From contig RSEE01000024.1 in NCBI GenBank assembly GCA_003971905.1, positions 682,001-746,000 of the forward strand: a stretch of 64,000 bases of DNA, read 5' to 3'. Position numbers and translations under genes: made by a program. Positions within the stretch are counted from its first letter, which is position 1, and every line of letters starts with the position of its first letter. The stretch is from Moniliella sp. 'wahieum' (lineage: Eukaryota; Basidiomycota; Moniliellomycetes; Moniliellales; Moniliellaceae). This document shows positions 55,252 through 64,000 of the stretch, one piece after another. The notes under the pieces were generated by a model. It saw nothing but the letters and a program-made list of their open reading frames with translations. It made no database searches and was not told the DNA's origin.

Positions 55252-57833
55252 ATGTCGTTCGCGCGGCTGCCTGTTGAAGTTGTCTGGCAAGTGGCCGACA
55301 CGCCGCAGCTGGAGCCGTGCGATGTGGTCGGCTGGCATCGACGTGCAAGCGTATGTGTTGCTGCTGCTCCCGCTGTCCTGCGCCACAGACTGACCCTCGC
55401 GCCTTTCGCTTGCGCTCTGCCCCGCAGGGCTGCACGCGTGTCTCTCGGGGAACGACACGCTTTGGCGCCGCATCGCCTGCCGGCTGCTGCGCCTGCCCTT
55501 GTCGCCTCTGCTCCCGCTCCAAGACGCGACCTACGCCTGCGGCCTGGACACTGTTCCTCGCACATGGCAGGCACTGGTCATTGCCAACGAACTCCTCCAC
55601 GCCCCCTTTGGATGGAGTTTGTCTGGCACACCTCTCCGGCTTCCGCCTCCTTCTCCTCTCCTTCCCCGCACAGATGGACCCCACACAACCCTGCCAACTC
55701 CTTTGTTCTCCGCCCGCTCGTCAATCCGGTTGTGTTCGACGAGTGTGATGGTGAGGCGCCGGCCAAAAAGGGGATCAATATCGAGGTCCAGCCGCAGAGC
55801 AAGTACGGCGGGTTGAGCTTTCGCAGTACCCGGATAACGTTCGACGAAGACGATGAGCTGATGTTATATTGGGACGAGTCGCACAAGAATGTGTTGTATG
55901 CCTATGCCGCACCGGAAGATTGGGACTTTTTGGGGGGCGATGTGGTCTCTGATGGTCCGTTGCTGAGCGTTTGGCGTCGGGGTACGTTGCTGTTTTGGTT
56001 GTCGTTGCGGTGGCTCCTGCTTGTTCATATTTCTCGTTCTTGTTCCTCCCCTCTTCTTGATCTCATGCCTGACCTTTCGCCACAGACAATCCTGAGAGCA
56101 ATACCAACATATCTGTCGTCGTTCACCATGGTGGTTCGGACTTGAAAGCCCAGGACGATGCGCACTGCGTTGCGACCGATGATGAATATTTCTCACCAAA
56201 GCTCAAGACCACCATCTTGGACATTCCCGGTGGGTTACTTTACCAGAAGTTCTTCTTATTGGGAATCCGATTCGCCCTGGTAGGAAATGACTGCTTGGTA
56301 GCTTGGTACGTCTTGTGCTCGCATGCGTGATGAAGGGAACCAGGATGATGGCAGTGGTCTGGTTTTGGTCTCTCTTTGTGGTGGTTCTAACGCGGTCTTC
56401 TTTGGTTGCCCGCCTTCCGCCGCCTACCTCCCCCCCTCCCCAAGTGGTCCGGCGGTTGATTACTATCATATGCCTGGAAAACAAATGGTTTCCATGTTCA
56501 ATCTAACCACAGGCCAGGCCGTCGACTCACTTGCGCCTTTGGGTCTTACGCCCCGGCTCTTTTTCCACGATATGATCAGCGATCCGAGCGACCCTACGAT
56601 TAAGTGGACAGGATCATCCGACATGGTTGCTCAAGATGCTAAGTCGGGCAAGGTCTTGTTCTCGCTGAACCAATTGCTCTTCGATCCTTCCCAGTATCAT
56701 CTCGATTCCCAGCGCAGCCGGATGCTCAGTTGGCAACCCGCGGTGGATTTGAGCCAACCACCGCGGCCGAGAAGAACAAAACCGGTATGCACCCTCTGGG
56801 TTTTGTTGGCCGGGGGAAACTGTTGCTCGGCGGTTGGGGGAGCGGGATGACAAGTGACTAACCCTCTTTTTCCTGCTTGTCTCTTTTGTTTTGCCAGGGG
56901 AGGAATCGTGCGTTCAACGGCGTTAAGAAGGCGGGGATGACGAATCATAATTGGTTTCGGGTGGATTCGTGTGTGACGTCAAGTCTTCCCCGAAACGGAG
57001 ACACTCGTGTTTTCTTTGTCAGCAAGACCCTGTTGGAGGACGAAGACACCGAGGATGAGGAGTTTATCAAGGGCCACGTGCGTTATAAATTTCCTACAAA
57101 CTCTACCTTGGTGTCCTCAAGGGCTACAAGCATGCCTTTACTGGCCGTGTCCACCGCCACCCGGCTTGGTTCGCCATCCTTGATTGCCGCACGCCCGACC
57201 GCCTGGTCCCCCGGCCAAGAGATTGGCCCAGGCTGCGCCCGTGGATGCAAGATGGCCGCGCCATGATTCCAAGCATGTTGCATCTCCAAGCCTACCACTC
57301 CCTTCTTCTCGGCCCCCGACCGACGACCAGGCTTTGGCGCCTTGCCAGGGTGTAGGTCCCTTTGATATTGAGGATACGGCAAAGCATGACTACCAATTCG
57401 GGGTGTTGTTGATCAATGTGCTGGATTGGACCCATGCGCGGCAGCCCGAGGAAATCACCTGCACTACCTTACCCTTTCGCCCGTTTACTGTGTTGCCCAA
57501 TGGGGAACCCCATGTAATCCAACGGTGGATTGACCCGGGCTTGTACGCCTTTTCTTGCGTTCACGACCTAGAACAGATTCAATGGGACCACTGCGCCTTG
57601 ACCCCGACAGGCGTACTTGTTTCCTTGCAGCCCATGAAACATGTTTTCTATCGCTGCATCCAGTCCATGAAGGGAGGGATGGAATGGGGAGCCTTGACGC
57701 CGTCTCCTTCGACTCGGAAGATGAGGAGTGGGCTTGGGCCAAGTACTCTGTGTTGGACTATGATGGAGATACCGGCTACGCGTTCCACTGGGACTGGAGC
57801 ACCGCTGCCCAACGGTACCTCGCAACTCACTAA
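55252..57833 (+). CDS. Large F-box protein of unknown target
   Basis: N-terminal F-box (MSFARLPVEVVWQVADT, then LQLEPCDVV and LASTCK across a frame jump), which would bind Skp1 in an SCF ubiquitin ligase. A 77-bp intron (55351-55427) follows, then LHACLSGNDTLWRRIACRLL. Further introns lie at about 55618-55673, 55982-56085 and 56785-56897, and one near 56231-56345 is not resolved. The long C-terminal region is strand-rich (NSFVLRPLVNPVVFDECDGE; GLSFRSTRITFDEDDELMLY; GVLLINVLDWTHARQPEEIT) and Asp/Glu-rich. It ends GYAFHWDWSTAAQRYLATH. It looks like a substrate-binding beta domain but matches no family I know. Frame jumps occur near 55315, 57115, 57340 and 57680. The span and single-gene status are supported by continuous style and intron signals. 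Confidence 0.72.
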
Positions 57834-60824
57834 GCTCCATCCAACGTACAACAACATGTGCCCACCACAACACGACTCTTCCCTGCCACGGCTCCCTGGG
57901 GCAAGGGGGCGATGGACGGCTCCTGGTCAGCCTGTGATCAGATGGCGTCCGTCGAACGGACGGAGGGGATGGTGCTGCCCAACCTGGATGCCAAGCTGCC
58001 AGGGGTTACGGTCTTGGTCAATCTTAGTGGTCCCCCCCAATGGATTCCTTGGCTGGTTCTGTGTTCCACGATGTATAGTTTTGGTAGACGCACGGGCTAT
58101 AGTAATGGTAGAGCCCTTACTAGGACGGGCTGCAGCCTGCTGTAAAAATGTCGGATATATGGCGTTTCTCTATGAAACCGGAGGGTGGGTAGGAGTACCA
58201 CTGGTGGTAGAGTGGGGGCTGCGGGTGGTGGTGGTGGTCGTTGGGCAGGGGCGATGGTGGAAGCTGGAGCCAAAACGCGTCGCTTGGATCGCGTCTCTTG
58301 CCACCGCCAGCTGCCCCCTCTCGCCCTACACGCGACCCACATCCTGCCCCGGGACCGGATCGACATCCCACTACGCACCATCGCCTCGTCCCCCTCGCGC
58401 TTGGGCGTAGATGAGAGGAACAACAGTCAGGTAGGGTGTGATTCTCACCCATTCCATGCCGACCGGCTGTGTGGGAGGATGGGCGTACGAAGAAAACCGC
58501 AGGGAGCGCGTGAGTGCAGTCCCTCACGTCGCAAGCCAGAGCCAGCCATCCCAAAACATGCCCTTCAAGCAAGGACGAAAGACACAAGGCTTCACCCCGT
58601 CCAGACCACCAGTCTTGGGACGCGCCCGGTTCACCACGCTGGCTGGCTACTTTCGGCCCAGCTTTGGCAGTCGACGACGTGACGGGAACGGGGGTCTGGA
58701 ACGGACCTCACCATTTTCGGGTACCGACACGTTCTCACTGGCGGCCTAATCTCGACCTCTTCCTTACGCCAAACGTCAGAGCAAAAAGAGGCCACCACAC
58801 CAATTTGACCGGACTCACTGCCATACTACTCGGTAGTAGTACCCCAAGAGTGCCTTGGACACATTGGCCAAGCAGCGCACGCAGTTCAGAACGTTGTGCG
58901 GATACATACGTCTTCTCGTCTTGCATTCTTGGTCAGCCAACGCACCGAGAATGCCTAGTCTAACTCCTAGGCTGTGGGTTTGCAACATGATCGGTAGGGA
59001 AACCAAGCAAATGTCACGGGCGGGCGCCGCCAGGGGCCCGCCCTGGGGTGTTTGAGGGGTACAATCCCTTGGGGTCCTAAGGACGACTCACGGTAGTTAC
59101 GCGCTTGGGCTGGTTGGTGGGTCCGCTGCGGAGCTAGGGACAAGGAGAGGCCACTCGGCGTATAGCAGAGGCGGCTGCAAGTGTGGCAAGGCTGCGTAGC
59201 ACCGGCTTGGGCGGCAGTAGCGTGTCTGAAGCCTTTAGGCTCAGGGAAGGGGAAGGCAGCGGAGGACCCTAGACATAAGTGATTGAAATTAGCAGTGCGC
59301 ATACTTGCCTTGAGAGGGCGGCTGCTTATCGTCAAGTACAGGAGTGCCTGCACTTTTACCGCGTACGCGTCGCTTGCCTGTGGATAAGAGGCATTGCTGC
59401 AGCCCAGTTCCCTTGTTGTGGAAGTATGTACGTTGAAATTTTGGCTGGGGCTGCCTAGCCGGCATCTGCTTTCAGTAACTCCCACCGCAAGAGAGCACAA
59501 GAGAGCACAAAGAGCGTGGGCAACGTACCATCACCACAATTTGGGCTAGTAATCTTCATCGAACCCATGTGCGCACCAAGTGTTGGAGAGATACCGTCCA
59601 TATCGGTTACAGCTGATCGCATTGTTGGGAGCGGCGAGGGCATCGAGCCAAGTTCCTAGGGTATGGGCATGGTGTACGAAACTGCATGCAAACAGTACCA
59701 GGGCCACAAAGCGAACAAAGATGATAGCAGCATTGCCATACATCATGACAGGCAGACGGGTGTACTCGCGGCTGGTGCCAGGAAGATGGGGCCGCACGGG
59801 ATGAAGCACTGAGAGGCGTATCGAACGTTATGCCTCACTGTACCAACCAAAGAAGGGACTTCTACTTTGAGGGGCGCTGCTTCTTGGAAGAGTTGGCATA
59901 AAAGTAGAAGGCCAACAGGCAGCAATCTAACATCACGTATTCCTTTCGTCAGCGTTTGAAGGACAGCGGCCAACACATGCATGACCCTCATTGAATCCCC
60001 ATATCGCACATAGCCCCACACCAATCAAAAACATGTACGGTAAACGGTGCACCTTAGCGGGGCGACAAAGGAAAGAAAGACGACCAGGCGATGTGCTAGC
60101 AACGAGAGCACATTGGTTATCTTGTTGCATATTAGTCGGCAAGGAAAACGTAGTACAGGGGAAAACCTGTGCGATCAAGTGGTGAAGGTGTTTCTTAATG
60201 ACCATGCCACCTCCCTCTTCCTAGACGCTCCCAATGCACCCAAGTTGTAGCGCGATCCTTGTTTTCCCATCTTGTCTGGGTCGAAGCTAGTAGGCTGCAC
60301 ATTGTAATGCGCATCCTGTTTTCATATGCGAAAGTCAGTGATGGGCCAAAGGAGCAAACGTGAGGACTTACTGCAAGTTCTCCATGTATGCAGCTAATAA
60401 ACAAGCTAACGTTTGGTATGCCCTTTTTGGATGTGTACGGGGTGGGGGGGGGGGGCGTGAAAGGAATGCAGGATGGTCTCGATCCTTCGCGCCGGGTTGA
60501 GACCAAGAGTTGAACGTAGCTCCGGGAGGGCGCTCAACAGCCTCCCTGCAAATGAACATCCCTGTGGGCACCCCCCTATCCCGTTTGTTTCGAGAGAGAG
60601 GGGATTGAGCGCCGGTTTCGGCGAATCGAGCCGGTGCTTTACACCCGCGATATCGCGAAAGGCCGCACATTGGTCGTCCAGCCGCAGTCAGCCGGAACAA
60701 CGCACATGCTGAAAGTGCTGGCCAGAACAATGACTTGGCATACGTGGTGGTGGTGGTGGTGGGGCAAAGGAGCAGGCGGCTACAGGCCAGACCAATTGTG
60801 ATGTGTCAACGTTGCAGATGCACG
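57834..60824. other. 3-kb region with no assigned gene
   Basis: Open frames on both strands but no family recognised. On the minus strand, hydrophobic stretches occur at 59546-59809 (NAAIIFVRFVALVLFACSF) and 59933-60205 (YMFLIGVGLCAIWGF), with a possible end ANSSKKQRPSK near 59865. They could be exons of a small membrane protein, but splice sites cannot be fixed. A C8G-rich run lies near 60445, and a GGT repeat near 60746. Plus-strand frames at 58185-58750 are Arg/Pro-rich and unconvincing. Confidence 0.4.
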
Positions 60825-61859
60825 TGTTAGAGGGTACTGCTAGGGTTCTCCTGCGCGGCCCTCAATGGATCGGTGACGCTCGCCTAGCCGAGCGGAAGCG
60901 TTCCGCTCGCAGGCCGCGCACGCCCTGCTCGCTCCATCTCCCTTCTCTCTCTCCTTTCTCCTTCCCTTCAGACGTTGCTTGAAGACTTGTGGCTCACCAC
61001 TTTGCCTTCACGCCTTGTCTGAAGGCTGCTTTGCAGCTGATCCATAGGATCGCGAGTGCTCCCAAGTCGCACTCTAGCAGGTTATGTCGCCCTTATCTTC
61101 TGCCTCTGCGCATTCTGCGCACCCGGTTTACTCGCCTCGCGACATTGTGGAAGCGTATGTTCGTCGTGGCGAGTTTGACCCCAACTCCCAAGTCGGGATA
61201 GCCCCTGGCACGACAGCGAAGTGGCCGGATTTTCGCATCAAGGGCACGACTTATGCTTGGGCTAAACTGAACGCCGTTCTTTCGGACGTTGACGAGGACG
61301 TCGCTGCCAAGTTCATCCTGGAAGTCATTCCTACCATTCGCCACTGGGGTATGCCGATGAGTGGCATCGCCTCCCCGCTCCCTGGTTCGACAGTGCAGAC
61401 AAGGACTCCTTGGTGGCTAATCTCGTTGCCAACTACAGCAAGGACCATGGCGGCGAAGACGTCTTGCTCACACCGACCGACTTCTATGTTGCCTATGCCT
61501 TTTACACCAGGAACCACTGCTTCTCTAGCATTGATGACTTGCGGTGGCAACTGGACCAGTGTCTCCGTGATGTGCGGCTTGCTTGGAAACTGTACGAGAT
61601 CGATCAGGCTTCCAAACACATTCGCAAGCGTGTCGCTCTGAAGCGTCGTGCCATGCGTGACATGCTCCTCGACCCAGCGGACTGTATCAGAGAGCCCCAA
61701 GGTGTGGTCGTGTCTGGCCCCAAGCATGTGGATTGCCCTCGTGATCGTGCTGGCATACCTCTGGCTGCAGCACCACTCGTTGACGAGCCTTTCCCGGCTC
61801 GTGGTGCCAGCGAGCCAGCGGAACACCTTGCTTCGCCCGCGTGTGAGCCAGTTGCTGTC

Positions 61860-62530
61860 GCCCATGAGCCTCTGGGCAAGATGCCACGCGTTGGTCCTGA
61901 TTTACTGACGATGCATCCCGCTAGTCCCAAGTCCGGGGCTGAGTTAGCTGCTGTTGGGTACGACCCTGTTGCAGCAATGCCGTCTGTTGGCCCGGACTTA
62001 CTCACAGAACATGGTGCCTGTATTCCGTCGGAAGCACATTCCTCCGAGTCCATGTCACCTGCTGTCGTGGTTCATGACCTTGTGGCTCCGATGGAATCCG
62101 TCGACCCTGATTCACGACCGGCGGATCAAGTCCATACGACGTCGGGGGCGCATTCGCTTCAGGAGGGGTCAGTTGCTGTTGCTGCTCAGGTTTCAGCGGT
62201 TGCGATGGCATCTGTTGGTCCGGATTTACCCCCAGCGGGTGGTGACCATGCGTCACTGGGGGTGCATTCCCCCAGGTCCACGCCAGCTGCTATCGCCGAA
62301 CCGGATCCTGTGGCTGCGATGGCATCTGTCGGCCCGGACTTACCCCCAGCGGGTGGTGACTATGTGTCACGGGAGGTGCATTCCCCCAGGTCCACGCCAG
62401 CTGCTATCGCCAAGCCGGATCCTGTGGCTGCGATGGCATCTGTCGGCCCGGACTTACCCCCAGCGGGTGGTGACTATGCGTCACGGGAGGTGCATTCCCC
62501 CAGGTCCATGTCAGTTGCTATCGTGGCTCA
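61860..62530 (+). repeat. 114-bp (38-codon) tandem repeats
   Basis: Three nearly identical units end the array (unit starts about 62184, 62298 and 62412), each encoding AMASVGPDLPPAGGD and a REVHSPRSTPAAIA-like segment. Three or so diverged units precede them from about 61860 (VGPDLL..., then HSSESMSPAVV). Length differences are multiples of three, so the array stays in frame. Confidence 0.9.
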
Positions 62531-62847
62531 GGATCAGACAACCGATCAGGCGCTTGGTGGCCCGGTACCCGTTGCAGTCCCGTCGCCTCGTAAAGGGGGC
62601 TGATTACGCTCGGTGCCTTTGCACCCGATGAAGGGGAAACAATGGCTGACTTGGCACCCGATCAAGGGGGGCCGGTGGCTGGCCTGGCGCCTGATACAGT
62701 GGGGACGGTGATGGCATGGCACCTGATCAGGCGCTCGGTGGCCTGGTACCTGTTAAAGTTCAGGCGCCTGGCCAAGGGGGGCCGATGGCGCTTGGTGCCT
62801 CTTCACCCGATGAAGAGGAAACGATGGCTGGCCCGGTACCCGATGAA

Positions 62848-62979
62848 GGGGGGCCGGTGGTTGGCCTAGCGTCTGACAAAGGGGGGCCGGTGGTTGGCTT
62901 GGCACCCTATCAAGGGGGGCCGGTGGTTGGCCTAGCGTCTGACAAAGGGGGGCTGGTGGATGGCATGGCGTCCGACCAG
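62848..62979 (+). repeat. 33-bp tandem repeats
   Basis: Four units with GGGGGGCC cores at 62848, 62881, 62914 and 62947, exact 33-bp period, encoding GLASDKGGPVV-like 11-mers in one frame. Confidence 0.9.
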
Positions 62980-63014
62980 GCGCTTGGTGGCCCGGTTCCC
63001 ATTGACGTCCATCA

Positions 63015-63240
63015 GGCACCCGACCAAGGGGGCCGATAGCGTGTGGCGCTATTGGCCAGGCGCCCGACAAAGGGGGGCCGACCGCGTGTGGTGCCATTGG
63101 CCAAGCGCCTGACAAAGGGGGGCCGATGGCGTGTGGACGTGTCGGCCTGGTGCCTGACCAAGGGGGACCGATGTCGCGCGCTGCTATTGGCCGAGCGTCC
63201 GATCAAGGGGGGCCGATGGCGTGTGGCGGTGTCGACCTGG
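63015..63240 (+). repeat. 45-bp tandem repeats
   Basis: G-run cores at about 63028, 63072, 63117, 63162 and 63207, 45-bp period, encoding APDKGGPMACGAIGL-like 15-mers. It shares the AAGGGGGGCCG core with the 33-bp array, so one probably arose from the other. Confidence 0.9.
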
Positions 63241-63714
63241 CGGCTGGACATGGAGAATTAACGGTCGCCGAGCTTGCGGACAAGCTTTGCACGGTCGGCC
63301 TAGCACCATACGCAGGGAAGGCGATTGCCGCTGTGTCAGAGCTTGCGGCCATCGACGGGATGCGGGAAAAAGGGGGGCTGCCCCCGTCCTTCCGCACATG
63401 CATTTACGCGCCCGGACCACCTTGCCTTACTGTTCCCTCCCACCCACCCTTTTCAGCGATACTCACCATGTGTTGGCAGGCCTGCCTGTTCCAAATTAAG
63501 CACGGGCACGGCACCGACCCTCAGGCACACATTGTCATGTCGGGAGAGAATATTGATACTGACCTGAGGTCTCTTGGCCGGGGCCCAACACCGACGCAAG
63601 CCACCCTAGCTGCCCTTCTTACTTGGTTAGCTAGGGAGGTAATGTGCGGACTCGTTGGTCCTCTTGTGTGCTCTGCTTTAACGTCCCGCTCTCCCATTGC
63701 ACCCAACATGATGG

Positions 63715-64000
63715 GCGGTTCTGACGGCTTCCTATCTGACCCGGGCGGGTGGTATTTTGATCGTTCCAAGACCACAGGCACCGTTTACGATTTGGGCTAC
63801 ACGGGCGGCTGTGGCAGTTTCTTACCTGACTCGGACCAGTGGTACTTTGACCGATCGACGATCGGGGGCACCGTTTATGTTTTGGGCTACACGGGCAGCG
63901 GTGGCACTTTCCTATCTGACCTGGGCGGGGGGTACTTTGGCCGTCCCAAGACCAGTGCTGCTGTTGACAGTTTGGGCCACACTGACAGCGGTGGCAGTTT
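63715..64000 (+). repeat. 90-bp (30-codon) tandem repeats reaching the window end
   Basis: Units start at 63715, 63805, 63895 and 63985, exact 90-bp period. Each encodes a GFLSDPGGWYFDRSKT-like and GTVYDLGYTG-like segment. The number of units beyond the window is unknown. Confidence 0.92.

Larger units (their letters stand above)
60825..64000 (+). mobile_element. LTR-like repeat followed by a repeat-rich coding element, running off the window
   Basis: A 255-bp TG...CA-bounded LTR-like sequence (60825-61079; near-copy inverted at 40134-40385) is followed almost directly by an ATG at 61084. The coding-type sequence begins with a basic/helical segment (VYSPRDIVEAYVRRGEFDPN; YAWAKLNAVLSDVDEDVAAK). 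Downstream lie a long open stretch (61410-62603) and four classes of tandem repeat (114, 33, 45 and 90 bp units). No reverse transcriptase, integrase or protease motif was seen before the window ends. It appears interrupted at a few points. It may be a retroelement Gag-like gene or a non-autonomous element; family unknown. Confidence 0.45.

Overview
The window looks like nuclear DNA of a filamentous or yeast-like fungus, most likely a basidiomycete. The evidence is a set of recognisable fungal genes (Hal4/Sat4-type kinase, LCB2, CSN12/PCID2-type PCI protein, AreA-like GATA factor, SSA-type HSP70, uL2, eL38, SLMAP/Far-type FHA protein, ISC1-type neutral sphingomyelinase), short introns of roughly 55-110 bp with GTANGT donors, CTAAC branch sites and CAG acceptors, and long proline/alanine-rich disordered tails. 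The subphylum cannot be fixed by eye. No tRNA, rRNA or CRISPR array was found.

Layout. From 1 to about 36.5 kb the window is GC-rich and gene-dense: kinase (-), VTT/TMEM41-like membrane protein (-), uL2 (-), LCB2 (-), PCI protein (-), GATA factor (+), FHA tail-anchored protein (+), eL38 (+), HSP70 (+), a small CxxC protein (+, weak) and a C2H2 factor (-). From about 36.5 to 52.6 kb it is gene-poor and rich in mobile-element fossils and dispersed repeats, with one intact NAD-dependent reductase (-) at 47.9-48.9 kb. Two host genes follow, a neutral sphingomyelinase (+) and a large F-box protein (+). From 57.8 kb to the end the sequence is again repeat-rich and finishes in a 255-bp LTR-like repeat followed by almost 3 kb of coding-type tandem repeats that run off the window.

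Themes. Two genes act in sphingolipid metabolism: LCB2 makes the long-chain base, and the ISC1-type enzyme releases ceramide. Ribosomal (uL2, eL38) and stress (HSP70) genes have recognisable promoter elements. Nearly every long host gene carries small frame jumps, often at G or C runs, while short conserved genes (uL2, eL38, the reductase) are intact. This fits an unpolished long-read assembly better than gene decay, so the CDS spans below include those jumps.

The most unusual signal is a family of heptamer arrays scattered between genes. TGA (or TAA) triplets alternate with a self-complementary tetramer. Each cluster uses mostly one tetramer, and about 13 of the 16 possible self-complementary tetramers appear somewhere in the window. 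I know of no described element of this form. The second candidate is the multi-module tandem-repeat region at 61-64 kb.
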